From Ferrimonas sediminum (GTDB lineage: Bacteria; Pseudomonadota; Gammaproteobacteria; Enterobacterales; Shewanellaceae), in assembly GCF_900100175.1 (NCBI RefSeq), contig NZ_FNEM01000020.1:1-64000 (forward strand): a DNA stretch of 64,000 nucleotides, given 5' to 3'. Both the position numbers and the translations under genes were made by a program. The stretch's first letter is position 1. The number at the start of each line of letters is the position of its first letter. The notes beneath the pieces were generated by a model. It did not search any database and was not told where the DNA came from. It was given only the letters and a program-made list of their open reading frames with translations. Below, piece by piece: positions 49,117 through 58,539 of this stretch.

Positions 49117-49132
49117 CTGTGAGTATATACAG
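49117..49132 (-). promoter_or_regulatory. SOS box 2 of lexA
   Basis: CTGTGAGTATATACAG; its centre is 21 bp from box 1, the same two-box autoregulatory arrangement as at E. coli lexA. Confidence 0.93.
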
Positions 49133-49287
49133 GTAGGCGATAAATTCAACAGTAATTTGTTGAATTTGCCTGCCCAAATCCCCCTGGGACAACACCCACT
49201 GACAATTGGCCGGTACAGCAGACTGCCGCCTGGGTCGCTTTCGGTGTAGAATCACAACCAGTTAACGAACAAAAAGCGAATAGAACG

Positions 49288-51696
49288 GTGACCCAAGAAT
49301 TCTTATCGCCCTGGATGAAGGGCGCACGCTGGCTGCAAAAGCCGGTGGTGAACAGCCGGTTGGTGCCTGAAGATCCCATTGCCGAGCTGGACATCGATAC
49401 CGACCGGCCCCTGGTGTACGTCATGAGCCACGAGTCGCATTCGGATCTGCTGGCCCTGCATGAGGCCTGCCTCAACGCCAACCTGCCGAGCCCGCTGCAG
49501 CCCCTGGAGATCAAAGGCCAGCCCGTCAGCCGGGTAGTGTGGCTAAATGGCGCCACCCCGTTGTTTGGTAAGGCCAAGAAGGCCGATTTCCTGGCCCGGT
49601 TCGAGAAACTGTTGTCGCTGCATCAGCAACACGACGACCTGGACGTTCAGGTGGTGCCGGTGTCCCTGATGTGGGGCCGCGACCCCGGTAAAGAGGAGAG
49701 CGTCAGCGCCACCTTGCTCAATAAGGAGCAACCCACCTGGCTGCGCAAGTTCTTTATCCTGATGATGCTGGGGCGGGATACCTTTATTCGCTTCTCCCGC
49801 CCGGTGTCTCTGCGTTACATGGCTGACAAGCACGGCACCGACGACAGCATTGCCCAGAAATTGGCTCGGGTCGCCCGAGTCCATTTCGGTCGTCAGCGCA
49901 CCGTGGCCACCGGACCACGACTGCCGGATCGCGACGCGCTGTTCCGCAGCCTGCTGGCCTCCAAAGGGCTGGATGAAGCAATTCGGGATGAGGCCAAAAG
50001 CAAGAACATCAGCGAAGAGAAAGCCCGCGAGCGCGCGCTGGAATACCTGGAGGAGATCGCCGCCGATTACTCCAGCAACCTGATTCGTATCGGCGAGCGA
50101 CTGCTGTCCTGGATCTGGAACAAGATCTACAAAGGCATCAATGTCCGCGGCGCCGAACAGGTGCGCCAGCTGTCCCAGGATGGCCATGAGATTGTGTTTG
50201 TGCCCTGCCACCGCAGCCACATGGACTACCTGTTGCTGTCCTACATCATCTATCAGCAGGGGATGGTGCCGCCGCACATCGCCGCCGGGGTCAACCTGAA
50301 CTTCTGGCCCGCCGGGCCGATTTTCCGCCAGGGCGGCGCCTTCTTCATCCGTCGCTCCTTCAAAGGCAACAAACTGTACGCCGAGGTGTTCCGGGAATAC
50401 CTGCACCAGCTGTTTGCCCGCGGCTACTCCATCGAGTACTTCTGTGAAGGCGGCCGCTCCCGCACCGGCCGGCTGCTGCCGCCCAAGACCGGCATGATCG
50501 CCATGACCATTCAAACCGTGTTGCGCGGCATTGAGCGTCCGGTAACCCTGGTGCCCATCTATCTGGGTTACGACCATGTGATGGAGGTGTCTACCTATCA
50601 CAAGGAGCTGAAAGGGAAGAAAAAAGAGAAAGAGGGCATGCTGCAGGTCCTGTCCGCCATCAAGAAGCTGCGCAACTACGGCGAAGGTTACGTCAACTTC
50701 GGCCAACCGATCACCGTTCACCAGTTCCTCAACGATAAAGTACCGAACTGGCGCCAGGACACCCAGGCGGATCCGGATCAACGCCAGCCCTGGCTGACCC
50801 CGGTGGTCAACGAACTGGCCGGCCAGCTGATGTGCAACATCAATGATGCCGCCGCCGTCAGCGCCGTGACCCTGACCGCCACCACCCTGTTGGCCACGCC
50901 GCAGCACGCCATGGCCCGCGCCACCCTGGAGAAGCAGCTGGACTTCTATCTCAAGCTGCTGCAGGCGGTGCCCTACACCCCCTACACCACCCTCACCGAA
51001 GGGGACGGCAAGTCGATTCTGAAAACCGTGCTGGATCTGGAGAAGTTCCAGCTCAGCCAGGATGGACTGGGTGAGATCGTCAGCATCGCCGACAACCAGG
51101 CGATCACCATGACCTATTACCGCAACAACATCCTGCACCTGATGATCCTGCCCAGCCTGATCGCCTCGCTGGCACTGAAATCCGATCATCTCAACCGCAG
51201 TCAGTTGATTGACCAAGCCAGCGAGCTCTACCCTCTGCTGCAGGCCGAGCTGTTTATGGGGCTGGAAGGCGAACTGGAGGAGTACCTGCACGCGGTGATC
51301 AATGAGCTGATCAATAACGGTCACCTGGAAGAGTACGACGATCGGCTGCGGGTGGTCGAAAGCCACCGCAACGCCCTGATGCAACTGGGTGCCATCAGCC
51401 AGGAAACCCTGCAACGCTACGCCATTTTGCTGTCCCGTCTGCAGGCTGAGCCCCAGATCGAACGGGGTGCGCTGGAGAAGGAAAGCACCAAGCTGGCAGA
51501 GCGTTTGTGCAAGCTGCATGGCACCAGTGCTCCGGAGTTTTTCGACAAGAAGGTGTTCAACACCCTGACCCTGAGGCTCAAGGAGATGGGCTGCATCGGC
51601 GACAAACCCGATACCGACAAGATCAAGGCACTGGCGCAGCTGGTACTGAAACAACTGCCGGTGAGCATGCGCGCCTCCATCAACCAGGTAAGCTGA
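49288..51696 (+). CDS. plsB: Glycerol-3-phosphate 1-O-acyltransferase PlsB
   Basis: First committed step of phospholipid synthesis: acylates sn-glycerol-3-phosphate at position 1 from acyl-ACP or acyl-CoA at the inner membrane. 802 aa. Motif I is [13 protein letters not shown], then [15 protein letters not shown] (II), [18 protein letters not shown] (III) and [13 protein letters not shown] (IV). GTG start (MTQEFLSPW) with no clear ribosome site; ATG 49315 is an alternative. A terminator follows. Confidence 0.96.
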   Translation: MTQEFLSPWMKGARWLQKPVVNSRLVPEDPIAELDIDTDRPLVYVMSHESHSDLLALHEACLNANLPSPLQPLEIKGQPVSRVVWLNGATPLFGKAKKADFLARFEKLLSLHQQHDDLDVQVVPVSLMWGRDPGKEESVSATLLNKEQPTWLRKFFILMMLGRDTFIRFSRPVSLRYMADKHGTDDSIAQKLARVARVHFGRQRTVATGPRLPDRDALFRSLLASKGLDEAIRDEAKSKNISEEKARERALEYLEEIAADYSSNLIRIGERLLSWIWNKIYKGINVRGAEQVRQLSQDGHEIVFVPCHRSHMDYLLLSYIIYQQGMVPPHIAAGVNLNFWPAGPIFRQGGAFFIRRSFKGNKLYAEVFREYLHQLFARGYSIEYFCEGGRSRTGRLLPPKTGMIAMTIQTVLRGIERPVTLVPIYLGYDHVMEVSTYHKELKGKKKEKEGMLQVLSAIKKLRNYGEGYVNFGQPITVHQFLNDKVPNWRQDTQADPDQRQPWLTPVVNELAGQLMCNINDAAAVSAVTLTATTLLATPQHAMARATLEKQLDFYLKLLQAVPYTPYTTLTEGDGKSILKTVLDLEKFQLSQDGLGEIVSIADNQAITMTYYRNNILHLMILPSLIASLALKSDHLNRSQLIDQASELYPLLQAELFMGLEGELEEYLHAVINELINNGHLEEYDDRLRVVESHRNALMQLGAISQETLQRYAILLSRLQAEPQIERGALEKESTKLAERLCKLHGTSAPEFFDKKVFNTLTLRLKEMGCIGDKPDTDKIKALAQLVLKQLPVSMRASINQVS

Positions 51697-51717
51697 TACC
51701 GCCCGCACCGCCAACCA

Positions 51718-51741
51718 GGGCCCCCTAGGGGCCCTTTTTTT
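51718..51741 (+). terminator. Rho-independent terminator of plsB
   Basis: A GGGCCCC-TA-GGGGCCC stem followed by T7, 22 bp past the stop. Confidence 0.85.
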
Positions 51742-51751
51742 GAGACATTGA

Positions 51752-52987
51752 ATGAACAAACATCGCTCTCCCTCCCTGCTCGGCGGGGCCATGATCATCG
51801 CTGCCACTACCGTCGGTGCCGGCATGTTTTCCCTGCCAGTCACCAGCGCCGGTATGTGGTTCAACTACAGCCTGTTGGTGCTGGCCATTGCCTGGCTGTG
51901 CATGCTGCTGTCCGGCCTGTTTGTACTGGAAACCAATCTGCACTACCCCGTTGGCGCCAGTTTTGACTCCATGGTCGGTGACACCCTGGGTCGCCCATGG
52001 CGAGTCGCCAACGGCATCTCCATCGCCTTCGTACTCTACATTCTGACCTACGCCTACATCAGCGGCGGCAGCTCCATCGTCAGCCACCTGATGGAAGCCA
52101 CCACCGGTGCCGAAGTGGACAGCAGGCTGGCCTCGCTGAGCTTTGCCGGCATCCTGGCAGTAATCGTCTGGCTTGGCGCCGGCGCCGTGGATCGCATCAG
52201 TACCCTGATGATCGGCGCCATGGTGCTCACCTTTGCCGCCGCCGGCGGCGACCTGCTAGGCGGAGTGTCCGCCAGCCACCTGTGGCCGGACAACAGTGGC
52301 GATACCGATTACGCCATCTTCGGCCTGGCGGCCCTGCCCTTCATGCTGGCCTCATTCGGCTATCACGGCAACGTCCCCAGCCTGGTGAAGTACTACGGCA
52401 AGCAGCCGGCCACCATCGCCAAGGCACTGCTGCTGGGCACCGGTCTGGCGTTTGTCATCTACGTACTGTGGCTGACGCTGACCTTTGGCAACCTCAGCCA
52501 ACAGCAACTGCTACCGGTAATTCAGGCTGGCGGCAACATGGGGGATCTGGTGGCGGCGCTCGAGCACAACAGTCAGGGCAGCATCGGATCGGTGCTGTCG
52601 ATCTTTGCCAATCTGGCGGTTGCCAGCTCCTTCCTCGGGGTCACCCTGGGGCTGTTCGACTTCATCGCCGATCTGTTCGGCTTTGATAACTCCCTCAGCG
52701 GACGCAGCAAAACCGCCGCCATCACCTTCCTGCCACCGCTGCTGCTGGCGCTGGCCTGGCCCCATGGCTTTATCTACGCCATCGGTTTTGCCGGCCTGGC
52801 GGCCACCTTGTGGGCGGCCATCGTACCAGCGCTGATGGCCCGCACCATTCGCCACCGACACCCCAGCGCCGCCTATCGGGCACCCGGCGGCCAGGCGGGC
52901 ATTGCCATCGTCATCGCCTTCGGTCTGCTGGTAGCAGTGTGCGAAATCGCCAGCAAACTGCAACTGCTGCCGGTATTTGGCCAATGA
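51752..52987 (+). CDS. Aromatic amino acid permease, HAAAP family (TyrP-like)
   Basis: 411 aa with eleven predicted helices. The N-terminal GGAMIIAATTVGAGMFSLPV motif and the FALAALPFMLASFGYHGNVPSL region mark the hydroxy/aromatic amino acid permease family, which imports tyrosine or tryptophan with protons. Which amino acid it carries cannot be told. Its stop overlaps the next start in ATGA. Confidence 0.88.
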   Translation: MNKHRSPSLLGGAMIIAATTVGAGMFSLPVTSAGMWFNYSLLVLAIAWLCMLLSGLFVLETNLHYPVGASFDSMVGDTLGRPWRVANGISIAFVLYILTYAYISGGSSIVSHLMEATTGAEVDSRLASLSFAGILAVIVWLGAGAVDRISTLMIGAMVLTFAAAGGDLLGGVSASHLWPDNSGDTDYAIFGLAALPFMLASFGYHGNVPSLVKYYGKQPATIAKALLLGTGLAFVIYVLWLTLTFGNLSQQQLLPVIQAGGNMGDLVAALEHNSQGSIGSVLSIFANLAVASSFLGVTLGLFDFIADLFGFDNSLSGRSKTAAITFLPPLLLALAWPHGFIYAIGFAGLAATLWAAIVPALMARTIRHRHPSAAYRAPGGQAGIAIVIAFGLLVAVCEIASKLQLLPVFGQ

Positions 52988-53703
52988 GCGGCAACGCAGT
53001 ACTGGCACTGCGACAACGGCTGCTGGCCGCGTCGCAGCGCCCCTACCGGGCCCGCGGTGCGACCTGTAAGCGCTGCCAGGGCTGCCTGACGGTAGTCAGC
53101 CACTGCTCCTGCGGCTATCAGCAGCCGCAGCAGACCCAGGTAGATTTTTGCCTGATCATGCACCGCAAGGAGCCGCTCAAACCCACCAATACCGGTCGGT
53201 TAATCGCCGACATCCTGCCGGACACCAGCGCCTTTGTCTGGGATCGCACCGAACCGGATGAGGCCATGCTGGCACTCCTTCAAGATCCACGCCGGCAACC
53301 CTACCTGGTGTTTCCCGGCGAGTACGTCGAGCGAGGCGAGGTACTCAGCGCCCCGCGCCCCTGTCCCAAGGGAAAGCGGCCCCTGTTTGTGTTACTGGAC
53401 GCCACCTGGGCCCAGGCCAGGAAAATCTACTTCAAGAGCCCCTACCTGCAAACCCTGCCGGTACTGAGCATCGATCCGGATCGGCTCAGCAACTATCGCC
53501 TGCGGGAAGCGGCCCATCAGCACCAACTGGCGACTGCCGAGGTAGCCGCCATGGTGCTGGAGCTGGCCGGGGAGCCCGACGCTGCCGATGTGCTGGATGC
53601 CTACTTTCAGGTGTTCTCACAACGCTACTACGCCGGCAAACACCAACTCGACGCCCCGGTGGACGGCGACGCGTTCCAGCGACTGAGTCGCCGTCAGCCT
53701 TAA
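52984..53703 (+). CDS. DTW-domain tRNA aminocarboxypropyltransferase-like protein
   Basis: 239 aa. Family members (TapT/TuaA) make acp3U in tRNA using SAM. Seen: a Cys-rich zinc cluster (CKRCQGC, then CSC) near the N-terminus, LIMHRKEPLKPTNTGRL, and the DxTW signature as LLDATWAQARKIY. ATG 52984 overlaps the stop of the permease gene, which indicates coupled translation. Confidence 0.85.
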   Translation: MSGNAVLALRQRLLAASQRPYRARGATCKRCQGCLTVVSHCSCGYQQPQQTQVDFCLIMHRKEPLKPTNTGRLIADILPDTSAFVWDRTEPDEAMLALLQDPRRQPYLVFPGEYVERGEVLSAPRPCPKGKRPLFVLLDATWAQARKIYFKSPYLQTLPVLSIDPDRLSNYRLREAAHQHQLATAEVAAMVLELAGEPDAADVLDAYFQVFSQRYYAGKHQLDAPVDGDAFQRLSRRQP

Positions 53704-53813
53704 GAAAAGGGGCCTCCATACGCAACCCTTATGTTCAGTGGCATACCTTCAACGCTGCCGTCAGCCACGGCCGCTTCTCGGCGGCCGGATTCAGGCAGTT
53801 CGGTTTCGGTCAT
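53700..53813 (-). CDS. Possible small protein, 37 aa
   Basis: Short frame starting MTETELPESGRR and ending AYGGPFS, with GGAG 8 bp before the ATG; its stop codon overlaps the stop of the convergent DTW-domain gene. An acidic N-terminal half is followed by a less polar C-terminal stretch. It is the only coding signal in the 268-bp gap 53704-53971 besides the CueR-type promoter. It could be chance; I recognise no family. Confidence 0.3.
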   Translation of the reverse strand: MTETELPESGRREAAVADGSVEGMPLNIRVAYGGPFS

Positions 53814-53945
53814 GGTGCAGTCTCCGTGTTGATTGGGTACCGGTATGGAGCCCGAATCCGAACCGAAAAATGGCTGTAGATGAATGCACTGTTCAGTAAA
53901 TCCAACCGCTGCGACGCGCAGGTAAAAAAACTCCCGTCCCGATCC

Positions 53946-53976
53946 TTGACCCTCCCGCGGCGGGAGGCTTTATGCT
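53946..53976 (+). promoter_or_regulatory. CueR/MerR-type promoter with a 19-bp spacer and dyad
   Basis: -35 TTGACC (53946-53951), a spacer of exactly 19 bp and -10 TATGCT (53971-53976). The spacer carries the dyad CCTCCCGC/GCGGGAGG. The long spacer, the dyad between -35 and -10 and the ACC...GGAGG wording match copper-responsive MerR-family promoters such as E. coli copA. The cueR gene lies 1 kb away. The expected RNA start falls at 53983-53984, on the A of the next ATG. Confidence 0.82.
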
Positions 53977-53983
53977 GACCACC

Positions 53984-54328
53984 ATGAAAACGAATGCTCC
54001 CCATCTCCTGTGTCGACTCGGGTGGGTACTGGCTCTGCTCCTGACAGTCAGCCTGCCCCTGTCAACCTTCCCGGTTACCGCCCATGGAATGCCTGCCATG
54101 GCCGCAGAAGCCGTGATGATGGACTGCGCCAGCCCCCATCAAAGCGAGTGCACCGAACGCTGCCCGTGCTGCGTCGGTGTCTGTCCGATGGGGTCTCTGA
54201 TGGCCGTAGTGTCTGTCGGTCATCAACCAGTCCAGGTTATGGGGAGCATTCACCCTCTTTCTTTCGCCCCCGGTAACGTTTCGACACCACTCAATCAACT
54301 GCTGCGACCTCCCGCCCGGGTTTCCTGA
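53984..54328 (+). CDS. Small secreted Cys-rich copper-island protein, paralog 1
   Basis: 114 aa with a signal peptide (core VLALLLTVSLPLS; cleavage near VTA-HG) and a short mature part with Met/His residues, MDC, and a C-x3-C-x2-C core (CTERCPCC), then a hydrophobic GSLMAVVSV stretch and the C-terminal LRPPARVS. The same pattern occurs in two other genes of the island (60406-60795 and 61594-61953). From memory it recalls CopL/DUF2946-type proteins. I chose ATG 53984 because the promoter's -10 overlaps the upstream ATG at 53972. It is predicted to be read from a leaderless mRNA under CueR. Its exact role is unknown; periplasmic copper binding is inferred. Confidence 0.78.
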   Translation: MKTNAPHLLCRLGWVLALLLTVSLPLSTFPVTAHGMPAMAAEAVMMDCASPHQSECTERCPCCVGVCPMGSLMAVVSVGHQPVQVMGSIHPLSFAPGNVSTPLNQLLRPPARVS

Positions 54329-54371
54329 TTTTCTCCTTTTACTCAATCAATCCAAACTCAGGAAACCCATT

Positions 54372-54800
54372 ATGAAAACTCTATTTTCTGCGATGATCAT
54401 TGCCACCAGTGCCTTCTCCGCCTCCGCCGCCACCCTGTCTCTGCCTTCGTCGGTATGGGCCACCAGCCTCAATGGTGAACCGGTATCGCCGTTTGCCAGT
54501 GAGCTGCCTATAGGCAACGGCACTCAGGTGGTGGAGCTCAGGTACAGTGAACTGCTGCAACTGAATCCGGAAGATCACGAGATGGTCACCTCGGCTCCGC
54601 TGTACCTCAGCTTCAATGAAGATGGCAGCGAGCAATATCAACTGCTGCTGCCCGATCTTGAAGATGAACAGGCCGTGCGTCAGTTTGCCGCCAAGCCCCG
54701 GTTCACCCTGAGATCGGAGCACGGCACCCTGACCAGCTCTCAGCTGGGTCTCAGCGACATGCTGGTGGCCTTCGCCCGAATGCAGGCTCAACACCACTGA
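54372..54800 (+). CDS. Secreted DUF2057-like protein
   Basis: 142 aa with a signal peptide (FSASA-ATLSLPSS). The mature start resembles DUF2057 (YccT/CsgI-type) proteins: LPSSVWATSLNGEPV and LPIGNGTQVVELRYSELL. It is shorter than the usual 200 or so residues. It lies 43 bp after the CueR-controlled small gene, with AGGAAA before its start and a terminator after it, so the two may form one copper-induced unit. Function unknown. Confidence 0.65.
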   Translation: MKTLFSAMIIATSAFSASAATLSLPSSVWATSLNGEPVSPFASELPIGNGTQVVELRYSELLQLNPEDHEMVTSAPLYLSFNEDGSEQYQLLLPDLEDEQAVRQFAAKPRFTLRSEHGTLTSSQLGLSDMLVAFARMQAQHH

Positions 54801-54823
54801 GCCCGCAGGCTGACTCCGCACCT

Positions 54824-54850
54824 CCCGGCGCTATAGCGCCGGTTTTTTTT
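54824..54850 (+). terminator. Rho-independent terminator of the DUF2057-like gene
   Basis: The palindrome CCGGCGCTATAGCGCCGG (54825-54842) runs into T8. Confidence 0.88.
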
Positions 54851-54941
54851 ATCTCGGTTCTTTCACCAGACAACTCACTCACCCGACGGATACGGTTCCC
54901 TGACCGCCACTCTGCATCGAGCCCCCCTCCCGAAAGAGCAC

Positions 54942-54971
54942 AAAAAAAACGCCAGCGAAAAGCGCTGGCGT
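54942..54971 (-). terminator. Terminator of the cusBA-cueR transcript
   Basis: On the minus strand, ACGCCAGCGC-TTTT-CGCTGGCGT is followed by T8, 20 bp past the cueR stop. Confidence 0.88.
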
Positions 54972-54990
54972 CTGTGGTTGCACCATCGCC

Positions 54991-55392
54991 CTACTCGTGC
55001 GAACACCCACTGCCGTTGAGGGAGTCCAGAATGGCACATTCCGGGCGGTCACTGCCGTCACAGGCACTCACCAGGGTCGATAACTGCCGCTCCAACTGCT
55101 GCAGTTGGTGTACCTTTTCCTGCACCACCAGCAACTGCTCGGTGGCCACAGATTTGACCGCTGCCGCAGTACGATCCTGGCGGGCATTCAGGGACAACAG
55201 CTGAGCGCACTGCTCGAGGCTGAACCCCAACGCCTTGCAGCGGGCCACGAAGTGCAACTGCGCCAACTGAGACTGCTGGTATTCACGGTAACCGTTGTCG
55301 CCCCGGCGGGCCTCAACCAGCTTGATGTCATGATAGTAACGGATGGTTTTCACGCTGAGCCCGGTTTCCCGGGCCACCTGGCCAATCTTCAT
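54991..55392 (-). CDS. cueR: Copper-responsive MerR-family regulator CueR
   Basis: 133 aa. N-terminal winged helix (MKIGQVARETGLSVKTIRYYHDIKLVEA), a dimerisation helix, and the monovalent-metal loop CDGSDRPEC, in which two cysteines spaced C-x7-C match the Cys112/Cys120 pair that binds Cu(I), Ag(I) or Au(I) in CueR. It lies 4 bp after cusA, whose 3' end supplies its ribosome site (GGGAG), so regulator and pump are made from one mRNA. Its likely operator is the 19-bp-spacer promoter at 53946-53976. Confidence 0.9.
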   Translation of the reverse strand: MKIGQVARETGLSVKTIRYYHDIKLVEARRGDNGYREYQQSQLAQLHFVARCKALGFSLEQCAQLLSLNARQDRTAAAVKSVATEQLLVVQEKVHQLQQLERQLSTLVSACDGSDRPECAILDSLNGSGCSHE

Positions 55393-55396
55393 CGTC

Positions 55397-58300
55397 CTAC
55401 TCCCTGTCCAGTTGGCGCCGGTAGATCAGCAGATAGATGGCGGGAATCACAAACAGTGACAGCAAGGGTGCCGTGACCATTCCGCCCACCATGGGAGCGG
55501 CAATCTTCTGCATCACATCATTGCCTGAACCGGCCCCCCACATGATCGGTAACAGACCAAAGAAGATGGTGGCCACGGTCATCGCCTTGGGGCGGATGCG
55601 CATCACCGCACCTTCCAACAGCGCCGCTTTCAGATCCGACTCATGCCGATACTGCTCCGCACGCTGCCGGGCCTTAATGGCGTTGTTGAGATACACCAGC
55701 ATGACCACGCCAAACTCCGCCGCCACACCGGCCAGAGCGATCATCCCCACGGCGACCGCCACCGACAGGTTGTACTCCAACAGGTACAGCAACCAGGCCG
55801 AGCCCACCAGGGCAAACGGCAGGCTAAGCATGATAATGCTGGCCTGAAGCATGGAACCAAAGGTCATCATCAGCAACAGGAAGATCACCGCCAGTGTCAT
55901 CGGCACCACCTGCACCATCTTGGCTTCCACCCGCTGCATGTACTCATACTGGCCGGCAAAGCTGAGGCTGTAGCGGGGAGGCAACTGCAAACCGCTGTCC
56001 AGCTGGGTTCGGGCCTTGGCGATGTACTCACCGATGGAGATGTCCTTGATGTCTACAAACACCCAGGAGATCAGGCGGCCATTTTCGCTCTTGAGCATCG
56101 GAGCGCCGTCGCTGATGCTGATGCTGGCCACGGTCGACAACGGAATGTAATGACCGCTGGCGGTCACCACCGGCAACTCTCTGAGTTTATTGATGTCATC
56201 ACGAAGCTCTCGGGGATACCTCAGGTTAATGGGGTAACGCTCGGCTCCCTGCACCGATTCGCCAATCTGCATGCCACCAATGGCCATTCGGACCACGTTC
56301 TGCACATCCTCCAAAGTGATGCCATAGCGGGCGGCCACCGCCAGTTTGGGCTCGATGTCGATGTAACGACCGCCACCGACACGCTCGGCAAACGCCGATA
56401 CCGTGCCCGGCAGCTGGCTCAGCATCGCTTCCACTTCGCCACCAATTCGCTGCAGTTCATCCACATCGGCACCAGAGATTTTAATGCCGATGGGGGTTTT
56501 GATGCCGGTAGAGAGCATGTCGATACGGGTCTTGATAGGCTGCACCCAGGCGTTGGTGACGCCAGGCACTTTCACCGTACGCTGCAACTCATCAATGATC
56601 CCTTCCAACGTCATGCCGTCGCGCCAACTCTCTCTGGGATTCAGCATGATGGTGGTTTCCAGCATGGTCAGCGGCGCCGGATCGGTGGCGGTCTCGGCCC
56701 GGCCAACCTTACCGAACACCCGTTTCACTTCCGGAACGGTTTTGATCAACCGGTCGGTCTGCTGCAACAGCTCCGCCGCTTTACCGGCACTGACGCCGGG
56801 CAGAGTGGTGGGCATGTACAACAGGTCACCCTCCTCCAGTTCCGGCATAAACTCCGAGCCCAGTTGACTCAATGGGTGCCAGGCACTGAACAGTGCCACC
56901 AGCGCCAACACCAGGGTCATGCGCGGAAAGCGCAGCACCAGCTTCAACGCCGGCTGATACAGGGCGATCAGCACTCGGCTGATGGGGTTTTTATTTTCGT
57001 CGGGGATGCGGCCACGAATGAAGTAGCCCATCAGCACCGGAATCAGGGTAATGGCCAACAGTGCTGAAGCGGCCATGGCAAAGGTCTTGGTGTAGGCCAG
57101 CGGATGGAACAACCGCCCCTCCTGCGCCTCCAGCACAAACACCGGCATGAAGCTCAAGGTAATGATCAGCAGGCTGAAGAACAGGGCCGGCCCCACCTCC
57201 ACCGATGCTTCCTTCATCAACTGCCAGCGAGCCTCCCCCTGAGGCTCATAGCCATGCTCAGCCCGATAGTGCTCCAGATGCTTGTGGGCATTCTCCACCA
57301 TCACAATAGCCGCATCCACCACGGCCCCGATGGCAATGGCAATGCCCCCCAGGCTCATGATGTTGGCGTTGACCCCCATGAAACCCATAATGATAAAACT
57401 AATCAGAATCGACAATGGCAGGGTAATCACCGCCACCAGGGTCGAACGGGCGTGCAGCAAAAACAGCAAACACACCAATCCCACCACCAGCATCTCTTCG
57501 ATCACCTTGTGGGTCAGATTATCCACCGACCCCAGAATCAACTGGGAGCGGTCGTAGGTGGTCACCACCTCCACCCCTTCCGGCAGGCCAGGCTTCAACT
57601 GCTCAAGCTTCTGCTTAACCGCTTCAATGGTGGCCAGGGCGTTTTCACCATAGCGCATCACGATGATGCCCCCCACCACTTCACCTTCGCCGTCGAGCTC
57701 GGCAATGCCGCGCCGGGACGCCGGCCCCACCCGAAGTACCGCCACGTCTTTGAGCAGTACCGGGTTACCGGATTCCGACACAATGCCCACCGGAATGTCG
57801 GCAAAGTCCTGCAGACTCTGACGGTAGCCTTTAGCACGAATCATGTACTCGGCTTCGGCCATCTCGATCACCGACCCGCCCACTTCGGCATTGGCCTTAT
57901 CGATGGCCATCTTGACCCGGCCGATGTCCAGCTTGTACAGCGCCAGCTTATGGGGGTCCACCACCACCTGATAACTCTGTTCCATGCCGCCGATGGTAGC
58001 CACCTCGGACACCCCGGCCACACTCTGCAGCTCCAGCTTCAGGTACCAGTCCTGCAGGCTGCGAAGCTGGGCCAAATCGTGTTTGCCACTGCGATCCACC
58101 AAGGCATACTCAAACACCCAGCCAACACCGGAGGCATCGGGACCCAGTTCCGGCTTGGCACTGACAGGCAGTTGGCCCTGCACCTGTGACAAGTACTCCA
58201 GCACCCGTGACCGGGCCCAGTAGATGTCGGTGCCATCCTCGAAAATGACGTACACGTAGGAGTCGCCGAAGAAGGAGTAGCCACGGACGGTTTTGGCCCC

Positions 58301-58531
58301 GGGCACCGCCAACATGGCGGACGACAAGGGGTAGGTAACCTGATCTTCCACCAACTGCGGTGCCTGACCCGGGTAGGAGGTTTTTACGATGACCTGAACA
58401 TCTGACAGATCCGGCAGCGCATCCAGCGGCGTGGTGCGCAGCGCCTGCCAGCCCACCAGGGCGATCACCGCCATAATCACCAGCACCATGACCCGCTGAC
58501 GAATGGAGGCTTCAATGATTTTTGCTAACAT
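55397..58531 (-). CDS. cusA: Heavy-metal RND efflux pump, CusA type
   Basis: Inner-membrane trimeric pump that drives Cu(I)/Ag(I) from periplasm and cytoplasm through a tripartite complex, powered by protons. 1044 aa, 12 predicted helices in two halves, two large periplasmic loops. The segment MLSTGIKTPIGIKISG and the N-terminal TTPLDALPDLSDVQVIV are characteristic of the CusA/HME1 group. It follows cusB by 8 bp and precedes cueR by 4 bp. Confidence 0.95.
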   Translation of the reverse strand: MLAKIIEASIRQRVMVLVIMAVIALVGWQALRTTPLDALPDLSDVQVIVKTSYPGQAPQLVEDQVTYPLSSAMLAVPGAKTVRGYSFFGDSYVYVIFEDGTDIYWARSRVLEYLSQVQGQLPVSAKPELGPDASGVGWVFEYALVDRSGKHDLAQLRSLQDWYLKLELQSVAGVSEVATIGGMEQSYQVVVDPHKLALYKLDIGRVKMAIDKANAEVGGSVIEMAEAEYMIRAKGYRQSLQDFADIPVGIVSESGNPVLLKDVAVLRVGPASRRGIAELDGEGEVVGGIIVMRYGENALATIEAVKQKLEQLKPGLPEGVEVVTTYDRSQLILGSVDNLTHKVIEEMLVVGLVCLLFLLHARSTLVAVITLPLSILISFIIMGFMGVNANIMSLGGIAIAIGAVVDAAIVMVENAHKHLEHYRAEHGYEPQGEARWQLMKEASVEVGPALFFSLLIITLSFMPVFVLEAQEGRLFHPLAYTKTFAMAASALLAITLIPVLMGYFIRGRIPDENKNPISRVLIALYQPALKLVLRFPRMTLVLALVALFSAWHPLSQLGSEFMPELEEGDLLYMPTTLPGVSAGKAAELLQQTDRLIKTVPEVKRVFGKVGRAETATDPAPLTMLETTIMLNPRESWRDGMTLEGIIDELQRTVKVPGVTNAWVQPIKTRIDMLSTGIKTPIGIKISGADVDELQRIGGEVEAMLSQLPGTVSAFAERVGGGRYIDIEPKLAVAARYGITLEDVQNVVRMAIGGMQIGESVQGAERYPINLRYPRELRDDINKLRELPVVTASGHYIPLSTVASISISDGAPMLKSENGRLISWVFVDIKDISIGEYIAKARTQLDSGLQLPPRYSLSFAGQYEYMQRVEAKMVQVVPMTLAVIFLLLMMTFGSMLQASIIMLSLPFALVGSAWLLYLLEYNLSVAVAVGMIALAGVAAEFGVVMLVYLNNAIKARQRAEQYRHESDLKAALLEGAVMRIRPKAMTVATIFFGLLPIMWGAGSGNDVMQKIAAPMVGGMVTAPLLSLFVIPAIYLLIYRRQLDRE

Positions 58532-58539
58532 GCTGCCCC

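Noticed and set aside
49543-51864. 773-codon open frame antisense to plsB
   Set aside because: plsB on the other strand has all family motifs over its full length; the antisense frame is a codon-bias shadow rich in His, Gln and Leu with no recognisable domain.
53951-53970. Hairpin before the small copper gene read as a terminator or an SD-hiding hairpin
   Set aside because: The dyad lies exactly between a -35 and a -10 spaced 19 bp apart, so a MerR-type operator explains it better; it would not be part of the mRNA.
53810-54099. Minus-strand frames over the CueR-type promoter region
   Set aside because: They lack ribosome sites and overlap the promoter and the signal-peptide gene on the plus strand.
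55643-58189. Long open frames antisense to cusA
   Set aside because: They cover cusA exactly out of frame, have His/Gln-rich shadow composition and no ribosome sites or domains.
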